This document shows positions 54,970 through 63,260 of a DNA stretch of 64,000 nt, in pieces; position 1 is the first letter of the stretch, and every line of letters begins with the position of its first letter. A program made the translations under genes and the position numbers. Source of the DNA: Acidovorax sp. RAC01 (GTDB lineage Bacteria > Pseudomonadota > Gammaproteobacteria > Burkholderiales > Burkholderiaceae_C); assembly GCF_001714725.1 (NCBI RefSeq), contig NZ_CP016447.1, positions 2,619,001 to 2,683,000 of the forward strand, in the 5' to 3' direction. Below the pieces are notes generated by a model, which saw only the letters and a program-made list of their open reading frames with translations, was not told where the DNA came from and searched no databases.

Positions 54970-56760
54970 TCAGCCTGGCTGCTGGCTCTGCACAAAGGCG
55001 CGGAGCTTCATCGGCGCAACCGGTTTGGGTAGCAGGGGCAGGCCAGCCGCCGCAGCGCGCAGCTTCACATCGGCCTGATGTGCATCGGCGGTGACCAGCA
55101 ACGCAGGGGCTGCGTGGCCCAAGGCATGGCGAATGCGGGCAATGGCAGCTATGCCGTCGTCACCCCCGGGAAGGCGCATGTCAACCACCAGGGCGTTGAT
55201 CGATCTCTCAGGCGTTTCTGCGTGGGTCAGCAGTGCCAGTGCGGTGGCCAGATCGGCGGCTTCGACCACGTCGCAGCCCCACGCTGCCAGCAGCCCGCGC
55301 AGGGCCCTGCGTGAATCTGCATCGTCTTCCAGGACGAGAATGCGCCCCCCCGAAAGGGATACGCAGGTGGGGCTTTCAGCGGCGTGCTCTTGCAGTGCGG
55401 TGGTATCTGTTGCCGTTGCCAACGGCACACACAGGCTGAAGGAGCTGCCCTGGCCGAGGGTGGACTGCACCGAGAGGTCAAGCGCCAGCAGATCGCTCAG
55501 CCTTTTGGCGGTGGCCAGCCCAAGGCCAAGACCCTGGCTGCGGTTGCGCTGCGGGTTGTCGATCTGGTAATACTCGTCGAAGATGCGGGGCAACTCGGCC
55601 GCGTCGATGCCTACGCCTGAGTCGTGCACGCTCAGTTGCAGGGTTCCGTCCCTTTGTGTTGCATCAATCCGTACGAACCCTGCAGGCGTATAGCGGATGG
55701 CGTTGGACACCAGGTTGGCCAGTACGCGTGCCAGCAGTGCCCTGTCGCCCCATACGGTCGCTGCGGTGCTGGCTACCTGCAGCTCCAATCCTCGCTGCTG
55801 GGCCACAGCTGCAAAATTGCCAGTCATTTCATCGAACAGACCCTGCAACGCAAAAGCTGAAGGTCGGGGCGTCAGGGTGCGCGCGTCGAGGCGCGAAAGC
55901 TCCAAAAGTCCCTCCACCAGAGCCCCCATGCTGCTGACACATTCGGCGATGGCACTCGTCAACTCCTGCACCTTCTCGGGGTTGGATGCGGTGGGTGCGT
56001 GGCGCAAGGTATGGGTGAGCAGACCCAGGGCATTGAGGGGCTGGTGCAGATCGTGGCTGACGGTGGCCAGAAAGCGGGCTTTGGAGGCGTGAGCCGCCTC
56101 TGCGTCGGCTCGTGCCTGGCGTGTAGCCTCGTTCTCTTGCTGAAGGGCGTGGATGAGTGCCACCTTTTCCTGGCGCTGCGCGCTGTCCTTTGCAATCGTG
56201 TGCGCATGGGCCTGGCCGCTGCGCCACACATACAAGGCCAACAGGATTGAGGACAGCGCGAGCGCGTAATGAAGCGGCTGGCCCACCAGCACATCGCGCA
56301 CTGTCAGCGGGCCGAACACGCCGATGACATACGCTGCCAGTGCGGGCAGGTGGTGGGACAGATGGGCGACGCTGCCCAGCACCACTGCCGCCAGGCCAAT
56401 GTGCAGGGCCATTTCGGCCACCACGTTGTGTGGGGCCAGCAACACCCAGCTGCCAGCCCCCCAGGCCAGCGCCTGCGCCAGTGCGGTGACAACTACCCAG
56501 CGGCCCCAGAGTGCCTGCTGCTGTGTTGGTACAGCTCTCGCTCGGCCATACGCCAGCCCGAGGCAGATGCGCAGGCCCCGCACGGCCGCAAACGCGACAA
56601 GCCACAACGCAGTGGATGCTGCTGGCACATCGCGCCAAAACAGCACGCTCAGGAAAAACGCCTCCACCACGCCCACCAGGGCGGCCATGGGCGCGCCGCG
56701 ATACAGTGTGTCCAGGGCCTGGCTGTCCAGCTTAGGCGGGGTATGTTCGGCCGGTGTCAT
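54970..56760 (-). CDS. Hybrid sensor histidine kinase with C-terminal receiver domain
   Basis: The 596-residue protein has six to seven N-terminal helices (residues 20-200) without an obvious periplasmic domain, a coiled coil, a HisKA domain with phospho-His in ATVSHDLHQPLNALGLL (near residue 240), an HATPase domain with VHDSGVGID and GLGLGLATAKRL, and a receiver domain with VVDMRLPGGDDG. It is coupled (ATGA) to a LuxR-type regulator gene upstream. The signal is unknown. Confidence 0.92.
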   Translation of the reverse strand: MTPAEHTPPKLDSQALDTLYRGAPMAALVGVVEAFFLSVLFWRDVPAASTALWLVAFAAVRGLRICLGLAYGRARAVPTQQQALWGRWVVVTALAQALAWGAGSWVLLAPHNVVAEMALHIGLAAVVLGSVAHLSHHLPALAAYVIGVFGPLTVRDVLVGQPLHYALALSSILLALYVWRSGQAHAHTIAKDSAQRQEKVALIHALQQENEATRQARADAEAAHASKARFLATVSHDLHQPLNALGLLTHTLRHAPTASNPEKVQELTSAIAECVSSMGALVEGLLELSRLDARTLTPRPSAFALQGLFDEMTGNFAAVAQQRGLELQVASTAATVWGDRALLARVLANLVSNAIRYTPAGFVRIDATQRDGTLQLSVHDSGVGIDAAELPRIFDEYYQIDNPQRNRSQGLGLGLATAKRLSDLLALDLSVQSTLGQGSSFSLCVPLATATDTTALQEHAAESPTCVSLSGGRILVLEDDADSRRALRGLLAAWGCDVVEAADLATALALLTHAETPERSINALVVDMRLPGGDDGIAAIARIRHALGHAAPALLVTADAHQADVKLRAAAAGLPLLPKPVAPMKLRAFVQSQQPG

Positions 56761-57377
56761 CGCGGCAGCAGACCCTGTGCGTGGGCCACCGCAAGCAAGT
56801 GTGTGCGGTTTCTAGCTTGCAGATGGCCCAGCAATGCGGTGACATGGAGCTTTACGGTGCGTTCGGCGATTCCCAGCTCCTGCGCAATGCGCTTGTTGGG
56901 ATGCCCGAGGGCCAGCAGCATCAATACTTCACACTGCCGGGCGGTAGGGGTACACGGGCTGGCTCGCGGCGTGACGCTGGCCGGTACTGCCGTGAGGCCG
57001 TCGAATACGACGTCGCCTTGCGCAATGCGCTGCAGTGCAGCCGCCAATGCAGGTACAGACCGGGATTTGCCGAGGAAGCCGCTTGCACCGGCCGCGCTCG
57101 CGGCGGCGGCCAGTGCAGGGTCTTCGTCGCCCGAAATCAAAACGCGGGTGACGAGCGGAAACTTGTCGGCAAAAAGCCGCAGGCCTTTGATGCCCGTATC
57201 GACACCTAGACGCTGGTCCAGCAGCACCAGGTCCAGATCCTCTGCGCCCACAGCGGCTTTCAGCCCCGCGTCCAGCGTGGCTGCAGTCAACATCTGCGCA
57301 CCTGGAAGCGCATGGGTAAGCGCGTGTGCAAATCCCACACAGAAAAGGGGATGGTCGTCCACCAGCAGGAGTTTCAT
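56757..57377 (-). CDS. NarL-type response regulator
   Basis: The 206-residue protein has a receiver with acceptor Asp in VLLDQRLGVDTG and a LuxR-type C-terminal helix-turn-helix (LGHPNKRIAQELGIAERTVKLHVTALL). The ATG at 57375-57377 fits the family; the stop overlaps the kinase start by 4 nt, so the order in this operon is regulator then kinase, followed by the MAPEG and hydrolase genes after 148 bp. Confidence 0.92.
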   Translation of the reverse strand: MKLLLVDDHPLFCVGFAHALTHALPGAQMLTAATLDAGLKAAVGAEDLDLVLLDQRLGVDTGIKGLRLFADKFPLVTRVLISGDEDPALAAAASAAGASGFLGKSRSVPALAAALQRIAQGDVVFDGLTAVPASVTPRASPCTPTARQCEVLMLLALGHPNKRIAQELGIAERTVKLHVTALLGHLQARNRTHLLAVAHAQGLLPR

Positions 57378-57505
57378 GGCGCAAATTGTGAGGTGTACGA
57401 CGGATTTCCCGGGGCGGGCCCAAGATGCGGGCCGTTGCCCGGATTGCCGCCGCTTATCGTAGCGAGAAGCCAATGTCGCACAGGGCCAGGGTATGTACGG
57501 CACCG

Positions 57506-58177
57506 TCAGAGCCAGCTGGATGGCAAGTCGAACACCAGCGTGCGAGGCTCAGGAAACTCGTCGTAGGGCACATCAGCGAGCAGGGGGGCGCCTAGCCTGG
57601 CGCGCAGGAATTCAACATGTTCATCTGGTGCCAGCAGGTCTGGATCGATGCGGTTGGCTACCCAGCCTGCAAGGCGCAGTCCACGCGCCCGCACTGCCTC
57701 TGCAGTGAGCAACGCGTGATTGAGGCAGCCCGGCCGCAGTCCGACGACCAGCACAACGGGAAGGTCCAGTGATTGCGCCAGATCAGCGTCTGTGAACGTG
57801 TCGGTCAAAGGTGCATGAAAGCCACCCGTGCCGTCTACCACTACGGCATCCGCTTGGGCGGCCAAGGCCTGGTAGCTCTGGGCAATAGCCTGGATGTCAA
57901 TACGCACCCCGCATCGGGCGGCGCCTATATGGGGGGGGAGCGGTTCCATCAGCAGTACTGGGTTGTCCAGTTCCGGGGCAGCGGTCACGGTGGAGGCGGC
58001 GCGAAGTGCAATGACATCATCGCTGGCCCAGTCCTCGCCCCACGGCACCACACCTGCTGCGACGGGTTTCATGCCGACGACCCGCCGGTGGTGTGCTGCC
58101 AGCGCATGCAGTAGCCCAGTGCAAACCAGCGTGTTACCGACGCGTGAGTCGCTGCCGGTCACAAAACATCCAATCAT
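57506..58177 (-). CDS. bioD: Dethiobiotin synthetase BioD homologue with altered P-loop
   Basis: A 223-residue protein matching BioD over its length: P-loop region VTGSDSRVGNTLV, MKPVAAG with its Lys, VDGTGGFHAPL and VGLRPGCLNHALLT. In the P-loop the normally invariant Lys of VGKT is Asn (residue 15, codon AAC); the acidic residue before the GTGG is Asp instead of Glu. BioD closes the ureido ring of dethiobiotin with ATP and CO2. Activity may be reduced or lost, or this may be a divergent paralogue. No other bio gene is adjacent. Confidence 0.8.
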   Translation of the reverse strand: MIGCFVTGSDSRVGNTLVCTGLLHALAAHHRRVVGMKPVAAGVVPWGEDWASDDVIALRAASTVTAAPELDNPVLLMEPLPPHIGAARCGVRIDIQAIAQSYQALAAQADAVVVDGTGGFHAPLTDTFTDADLAQSLDLPVVLVVGLRPGCLNHALLTAEAVRARGLRLAGWVANRIDPDLLAPDEHVEFLRARLGAPLLADVPYDEFPEPRTLVFDLPSSWL

Positions 58178-58350
58178 CAGGCCTCCTTTTTGGGGGGTGT
58201 CGGTCGGCCTATGCGAGGCCGATCTACGAGGTGAGTGCCGAAGGTGCAGGGCCTATGGACCAGCGACTCCATGATGCGAGCTGCTCCGGCGCCACTGGAT
58301 GGTGTGTCGACTATCCGGGGCTTGAAGGTCCTGTTGCGACCGGTGAGGCA

Positions 58351-58725
58351 TCAAGCCCGCGGATATTCCAGCACGCAGCTGTCGCCCAGCGCCTCGCGCC
58401 ACACGCGCACGCGGCTCACGCTGGCGCGCAGGTCGGCCGGCAGCGCCTGGGCGATGAAGACGCACAGGTTTTCCAGCGTGGGCGTGCCCAGGCCGGGCAC
58501 CTCGTCGAGCATGTGGTGGTCGAGCTGCTCGCGCACGCCCTCCAGGCCGCGGCGCAAGAGGCCCAGGTCCTGCACCATGCCGGTGGCAGGGTCGAGCGGA
58601 CCGGTGAGCGAGACCTCGGCGTGGTAGGTGTGGCCGTGCACGCGGCGGCTGCCTTCGGCCTCGATCTGGCGGCGCAGGGTGTGGGCGGCGTCAAAGAAGA
58701 AGCGCTGGGAGATGGTGAGCAACAT
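58351..58725 (-). CDS. queD: QueD-like 6-carboxy-tetrahydropterin synthase
   Basis: A 124-residue T-fold protein with the zinc ligands in FFFDAAH and VHGHTYH, and the DHHMLDE catalytic Asp/His. The position of the catalytic Cys (four before the first His of HGH) is Ser (residue 26). QueD makes carboxy-tetrahydropterin for queuosine. It is 29 bp downstream of queE, so the pair forms part of the queuosine operon. Confidence 0.85.
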   Translation of the reverse strand: MLLTISQRFFFDAAHTLRRQIEAEGSRRVHGHTYHAEVSLTGPLDPATGMVQDLGLLRRGLEGVREQLDHHMLDEVPGLGTPTLENLCVFIAQALPADLRASVSRVRVWREALGDSCVLEYPRA

Positions 58726-58754
58726 GGACGACGAAATGAGGCGGTGAAAACGGC

Positions 58755-59390
58755 TTAACGAATACCCGTGAGCTTGTGGGTCTGCAGGCTCAATCGCCAG
58801 GCAGGCCGGGCCATGCAGGCATCAATGCACGCAGCGATGTTCTGGCGCTGCAGCAGGCCGTCCATGGGCTGCAGAAAGCGGTGGGTGAACTGCGTGTCCT
58901 GCTCCAGCGCCTGCAGGTCAAAGCCGGGCTGGGGCCAGACCAGTTTCAGCTCCTGCCCGCTGCGCTGCACCCACGGGGCGCCCGCCTTGGGGCTGATGCA
59001 CAGCCAGTCGATGCCTTGGGGGGCGACAACCGTGCCGTTGCTTTCGACGGCGATGCGGAACTGCTCGGCATGCAGCGCTTCGATCAGCGCCGCATCGACC
59101 TGAAGCAGCGGCTCGCCACCCGTCAGCACCACCAGGCGGTGGCCAGCGCCAGCAGGCCATTGCGCAGCGATCAGCTCCGCCAAAGCGGCGGCTGTCTCAA
59201 ACTTGCCGCCCAGCGTGCCATCGGTGCCCACAAAGTCGGTGTCGCAAAACTGGCAGATGGCCTGCGCGCGGTCTTGCTCGCGTCCCGTCCAGAGGTTGCA
59301 GCCGGCAAAGCGGCAGAACACGGCAGGCGTGCCCGCCTGGCCGCCTTCGCCTTGCAGGGTGTAGAAAATTTCCTTGACGCTGTAGGTCAT
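58755..59390 (-). CDS. queE: 7-carboxy-7-deazaguanine synthase QueE
   Basis: The 211-residue radical-SAM enzyme starts MTYSVKEIFYTLQGEGGQAG and has the variant cluster motif Cys-x14-Cys-x2-Cys (from CNLW to CQFCDTDF), typical of one QueE clade rather than the canonical CxxxCxxC. LTGGEPLLQ follows. It converts carboxy-tetrahydropterin to CDG in queuosine biosynthesis. ATG 59390 fits the family start. Confidence 0.93.
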   Translation of the reverse strand: MTYSVKEIFYTLQGEGGQAGTPAVFCRFAGCNLWTGREQDRAQAICQFCDTDFVGTDGTLGGKFETAAALAELIAAQWPAGAGHRLVVLTGGEPLLQVDAALIEALHAEQFRIAVESNGTVVAPQGIDWLCISPKAGAPWVQRSGQELKLVWPQPGFDLQALEQDTQFTHRFLQPMDGLLQRQNIAACIDACMARPAWRLSLQTHKLTGIR

Positions 59391-59454
59391 GAGTGTCCTT
59401 GCGCGTGGTTTGCTGAGGCATTGGCCCATACGACCGGCGCGGGCAGGGCGAGGG

Positions 59455-59609
59455 ACACCGAGCAGGGGCCGCCCCGCAGCGAGGGTGTCGTCCCCCTTGA
59501 GGGGCTGAGGGCCGCGGCTCCAGGCCTGCCTGCGCAGGCTTGGACGTGCCTGAAGGGCCGCTGGCTCTGGCAGCGGCACCGAGGCGCGAAGCGACTCAGG
59601 GGGTGTTTC
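59455..59609 (-). repeat. Post-stop repeat, copy 1, after nadB
   Basis: Read leftwards from the nadB stop codon: CACCCCCTGAGTCGCTTCGC, a longer spacer, then CCTCAAGGGGGACGACACCC. The beginning is shared with the copy after scpA. Hairpins can form in both. Confidence 0.65.
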
Positions 59610-61194
59610 ATTTCACCGGTGGAACCAGGATCGTAGGAGCTGCGGGGGCGGCCACCTCGGGGTAGTCGCGGCTGAAATGCAGGCCCCGGCTTTCGCGGCG
59701 CAGCTGGGCGCTTTTCACGATCAGGTCGGCCACCTGCACCAGGTTGCGCAGCTCCAGCAGATCACGCGTGACGTGGAAGTGGGCGTAGAACTCCTGGATC
59801 TCGCCCTGCAGCATCGCAATGCGGTGCGCGGCGCGCTCCAGCCGCTTGTTGGTGCGCACGATGCCCACGTAGTCCCACATGAAGCGGCGCAGCTCGTCCC
59901 AGTTGTGCGAGATGACCACCGATTCGTCGGCGTCCTGCACGCGGCTGGCGTCCCAGGCGGGTACGGCAGGTGCATCGGCCGCGGGCGATGCGGCAATGGC
60001 CTGCGCGGCGGCGCGCGCAAACACCATGCATTCGAGCAGCGAGTTGCTGGCCAGCCGGTTGGCGCCGTGCAGGCCGGTGCAGGCGACTTCGCCCACCGCG
60101 TACAGGCCCGGCAGGTCGGTGCGGCCGGCCAGGTCGGTCAGCACGCCGCCGCAGGTGAAGTGGGCGGTGGGCACCACCGGGATCGGCTCTTTGGTGATGT
60201 CGATGCCCAGCGATGCGCAGTGCGCCAGGATGTTCGGGAAGTGCTCCTGCAAAAACGCCGGGCTCTGGTGCGAGATGTCCAGGTGCACGCAGTCCAGGCC
60301 GTGCTTTTTCATCTCGAAGTCGATGGCGCGGGCCACCACGTCGCGCGGTGCCAGCTCTGCGCGTGGGTCGTGGTCCAGCATGAAGCGCGTGCCGCCAGCC
60401 GATGGCGGCAGCTTGAGCTGCCCGCCCTCGCCCCGCACAGCCTCGCTGATGAGGAAGGATTTTTCGTGCGGGTGGTACAGCCCCGTGGGGTGGAACTGGA
60501 TGAACTCCATGTTGGCCACGCGGCAGCCTGCGCGCCAAGCAGCGGCAATGCCGTCGCCGGTGGCGGTGTCGGGGTTCGTGGTGTACAGGTATACCTTGCC
60601 GGCGCCGCCGGTGGCCAGGATGGTTTGCGGTGCACGGAAGGTCACCACCTCGTCGGTGTCGCTGTCCAGCGCATACAGGCCCAGGCAGCGGTTGCCGGGC
60701 AAACCCAGCTTGCGCGTGGTGATCAGGTCCACCAGCGTGTGCTGCTCGAACAGCGTGATGCCCGGCGTGGCGCGCACCACGTCGATCAGCGTGCGCTGCA
60801 CGGCCGCGCCGGTGGCGTCGGTCACATGGGCAATGCGGCGGGCGCTGTGGCCGCCTTCGCGCGTCAGGTGCAGCTGGTCACCTTCAAGCGTAAAGGGCAC
60901 GCCCAGCTGGCGCAGCCAGGCAATCGATGCCGGGGCGTTCTCCACCACAAAGCGCGTGGTGGCCAGGTCGCACAGGCCCGCGCCGGCCACCAGCGTGTCT
61001 TCGATGTGCGCGGCAAAGCTGTCGTCATCGGCCAGCACCGCGGCAATGCCGCCCTGGGCCCAGCCGCTGGAGCCGTCCTTGAGCGTGCGCTTGGTGATGA
61101 CGGCCACACGGTGCGTTGGCGCCAGGTGCAGTGCGGCCGAAAGGCCTGCGAGGCCGCTGCCTACGATGAGAACGTCGAAGTCGTGGGATGCCAT
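59608..61194 (-). CDS. nadB: L-aspartate oxidase NadB
   Basis: The 528-residue flavoprotein starts with the FAD-binding DVLIVGSGLAGLSAALHLA and has SSGWAQGGIAAVL, FVQFHPTG-type segment EFIQFHPTGLYHP, TCGGV and GLHGANRLASNSLLEC. It oxidises aspartate to iminoaspartate, which NadA uses. It is separated from nadC-nadA in this genome. Post-stop repeats lie at its 3' end and upstream, between it and scpA. Confidence 0.96.
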   Translation of the reverse strand: MASHDFDVLIVGSGLAGLSAALHLAPTHRVAVITKRTLKDGSSGWAQGGIAAVLADDDSFAAHIEDTLVAGAGLCDLATTRFVVENAPASIAWLRQLGVPFTLEGDQLHLTREGGHSARRIAHVTDATGAAVQRTLIDVVRATPGITLFEQHTLVDLITTRKLGLPGNRCLGLYALDSDTDEVVTFRAPQTILATGGAGKVYLYTTNPDTATGDGIAAAWRAGCRVANMEFIQFHPTGLYHPHEKSFLISEAVRGEGGQLKLPPSAGGTRFMLDHDPRAELAPRDVVARAIDFEMKKHGLDCVHLDISHQSPAFLQEHFPNILAHCASLGIDITKEPIPVVPTAHFTCGGVLTDLAGRTDLPGLYAVGEVACTGLHGANRLASNSLLECMVFARAAAQAIAASPAADAPAVPAWDASRVQDADESVVISHNWDELRRFMWDYVGIVRTNKRLERAAHRIAMLQGEIQEFYAHFHVTRDLLELRNLVQVADLIVKSAQLRRESRGLHFSRDYPEVAAPAAPTILVPPVK

Positions 61195-61274
61195 GAAAAG
61201 TGTCCGTTGCCGTTGGAACTGGCGCGCCGCCATGCCAGGGCCACCGTGGAGCTGGCTTTGCCAGGCCACCGGTG

Positions 61275-61334
61275 GCGTCCCCTTCCCGCACAGCGAGAGA
61301 GGGGGAAGCGGCGCAGCCGCTCAGGGGGTGTCAT
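61275..61334 (-). repeat. Post-stop repeat, copy 2, after scpA
   Basis: Read leftwards from the scpA stop: CACCCCCTGAGCGGCTGCGC, then CGCTTCCCCCTCTCTCGCTG and GGGAAGGGGACGCC. AGCGGC/GCCGCT forms a stable stem. The first 13 bases agree with copy 1. Confidence 0.7.
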
Positions 61335-62194
61335 GCCGGTACATAAGCCAGGCGCACATAGATGGGCGCAAACGCCTCGGCCTGCGTGATCTCGATCAGC
61401 GTCTCCTTGGCCAGCTCCAGCAGAGCAATGAAGGTCACGACGAGTACGGTGCTGCCGTCTTCGGGGTGGAACAGTTCTTCAAACTCCACAAAGCGGCGGC
61501 CCTGCAGCGTCTTGAGCACCATGCTCATGTATTCGCGCACCGAGAGTTCTTCGCGCGTGATCTTGTGGTGCTGCACCAGCTTGGCGCGCTTCAGGATGTC
61601 GCGCCAGGCGTCCTGCAGCTCCACCACGTGCACGTCCGGAAACCGCGGCTGCAGGCTCTGCTCGATGTAGACCTGCGCCTTCAAAAAATCGCGCCCGTAC
61701 TGCGGCATGTGCGACAGGCGCATGGCGGCCATCTTCATCTGCTCGTATTCGAGCAGGCGGCGCACCAGCTCGGCGCGGGGGTCTTCGGGTTCGTCGGCGC
61801 CTTCCTGCTTCTTGGGCGGCAGCAGCATGCGCGACTTGATCTCGATCAGCATCGCCGCCATCAGTAGGTACTCGGCCGCCAGCTCCAGGTTGCGGCTGCG
61901 GATCTCTTCCACATACGCCAGGTACTGCTTGGTCACCCCGACCATGGGGATGTCGAGGATGTTGAAGTTCTGCTTACGGATCAGGTACAGCAGCAGGTCC
62001 AGCGGGCCTTCAAAGGCCTCAAGGAAGACCTCGAGCGCATCGGGCGGGATGTACAGGTCCTGTGGCAGTGCAAACAGGGGCTCGCCATACAGGCGCGCCA
62101 GGGCCACCTGGTCCACCGCCAGCGGCATGCCGTCGGCGCCCAGTGCGTGCGCGCCGGGCAATCCGGCGGCCTCGGCTTCGCTCGCGGTGGTCAT
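61331..62194 (-). CDS. scpA: Segregation and condensation protein A
   Basis: The 287-residue kleisin shows the N-terminal LEAFEGPLDLLLYLIRKQNFNILDIPMV and AAEYLLMAAMLIEIKSRMLLP segments that bind SMC, and a C-terminal winged-helix part with FEELFHPEDGSTVLVVTFIALLEL. It acts with SMC and ScpB in chromosome condensation. scpB is not adjacent. A repeat copy lies just upstream of its start. Confidence 0.94.
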   Translation of the reverse strand: MTTASEAEAAGLPGAHALGADGMPLAVDQVALARLYGEPLFALPQDLYIPPDALEVFLEAFEGPLDLLLYLIRKQNFNILDIPMVGVTKQYLAYVEEIRSRNLELAAEYLLMAAMLIEIKSRMLLPPKKQEGADEPEDPRAELVRRLLEYEQMKMAAMRLSHMPQYGRDFLKAQVYIEQSLQPRFPDVHVVELQDAWRDILKRAKLVQHHKITREELSVREYMSMVLKTLQGRRFVEFEELFHPEDGSTVLVVTFIALLELAKETLIEITQAEAFAPIYVRLAYVPA

Positions 62195-62198
62195 GGGT

Positions 62199-62262
62199 GT
62201 TTGCTATTTAAATGATAGCTATGGGTGCAATCAGAAAAAGCGCTTGGGGCTGTTTTGACTGC
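62199..62262 (+). repeat. Interspersed AT-rich repeat, copy 10
   Basis: TTTGCTATTTAAATGATAGC, GGTGCAAT, AAGCGCTTGGGGCTGTTTTGACT. It lies between scpA and the DUF3460 gene; its tail matches the pabBC-start copy. Confidence 0.75.
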
Positions 62263-62325
62263 AAAAGCTCCCATTGCGGGCAGCTGTGGGTGTGTCGGTC
62301 AAACCGGAGGGCGGAACGCGCGCCT

Positions 62326-62532
62326 TCAGTCGCCGCTGGTCTGGTACACGTAGGGCTTTTGCGGCACGCGGGCTTCGCTGTACTCGCCCCAGACCTTGCG
62401 GTCCACCGCCTTGTCCCACAGCAGGGAGCGGCCCAGCTGCTGCTGCTTTTCAAGCTCGGGCTTGCTCGCCTTGAGGTTGTTGATGAACTGCGTAGCGTCT
62501 GACTGGTAGTCGGGGCGGCGAAAAATGGACAT
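62326..62532 (-). CDS. DUF3460 family protein
   Basis: A 68-residue protein with the DUF3460 pattern: MSIFRRPDYQSDATQFINNL, LLWDKAVDR and the C-terminal VPQKPYVYQ. Function unknown; it is common in betaproteobacteria and usually near scpA or panC-type genes. It diverges from the lipoprotein gene with 43 bp between starts. Confidence 0.85.
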   Translation of the reverse strand: MSIFRRPDYQSDATQFINNLKASKPELEKQQQLGRSLLWDKAVDRKVWGEYSEARVPQKPYVYQTSGD

Positions 62533-62575
62533 GGACTGGTAACCTCTCTGGGCTGGATTTTACCGGGACTCCACC

Positions 62576-63088
62576 ATGCACCTGCCTTTTCGCCCCGCGG
62601 CCATTGCCGCTGCCCTCGTTTCACTGCTGCTGGTGGCCGCCTGCGATCCCCAGCGCATCAGCGAACTCAGGGAAGGCGTGTCGACCGAAGCCGACGTGCG
62701 CGACCGCTTTGGCGTGCCCGACAACGTGTGGAACGAGCCCGGCGGCGCCCGCACGCTGGAATACAACCGCCAGCCCGCCGGCCAGGTCAACTACATGATC
62801 ACCGTGGGCCCCGATGGCCGCATGATGGCGCTGCGCCAGGTGCTCACGCCCGAGAACTTTGCCCGCGTGGTGCCCGGCATGGGCATGGACGAGGTGCGCC
62901 GCCTGCTGGGCAAGCCGGCCAAGGTCACGCCCTACACGCTGAAGAACGAAACCCATGCAGACTGGCGCTATCTGGAAGCACCGAACCAGGCGCGCGTGTT
63001 CACGGCGGTGTACGGGCCGGACCAACGCGTGCTGCGCACGCAAAGCGGCGTGGACCAGGACGCGCCGGAGTTCAAGGGCGGGCGTTGA
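62576..63088 (+). CDS. SmpA/BamE-like outer-membrane lipoprotein
   Basis: The 170-residue lipoprotein has a signal ending in LLVAAC (Cys about residue 23) and two repeats of the SmpA/OmlA fold: GVSTEADVRDRFGVPDNVW and GMGMDEVRRLLGKPAKVT. It resembles BamE-type or related envelope lipoproteins, though bacterial BamE has one such domain. The precise role is not certain. Confidence 0.8.
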   Translation: MHLPFRPAAIAAALVSLLLVAACDPQRISELREGVSTEADVRDRFGVPDNVWNEPGGARTLEYNRQPAGQVNYMITVGPDGRMMALRQVLTPENFARVVPGMGMDEVRRLLGKPAKVTPYTLKNETHADWRYLEAPNQARVFTAVYGPDQRVLRTQSGVDQDAPEFKGGR

Positions 63089-63260
63089 TGCCTGCGCCCG
63101 TGCCGCGATCACCCGCCTGGCGCGCGGCTTGCTTGTCGTAGGCCGGCTGTCCGGCCGGTGCATCTTCCTGCGGCCATGCTCCGCAGTGCCCTGCCGCGGT
63201 AGTTGCCGCGTCGTAACCCCATCACCGAGCTGCCAGCGCCAGCACGCCACCATTTGCCCC

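Noticed and set aside
59677..61867. Two long plus-strand frames over nadB and scpA
   Set aside because: Both overlap well-supported minus-strand genes and show no family pattern.
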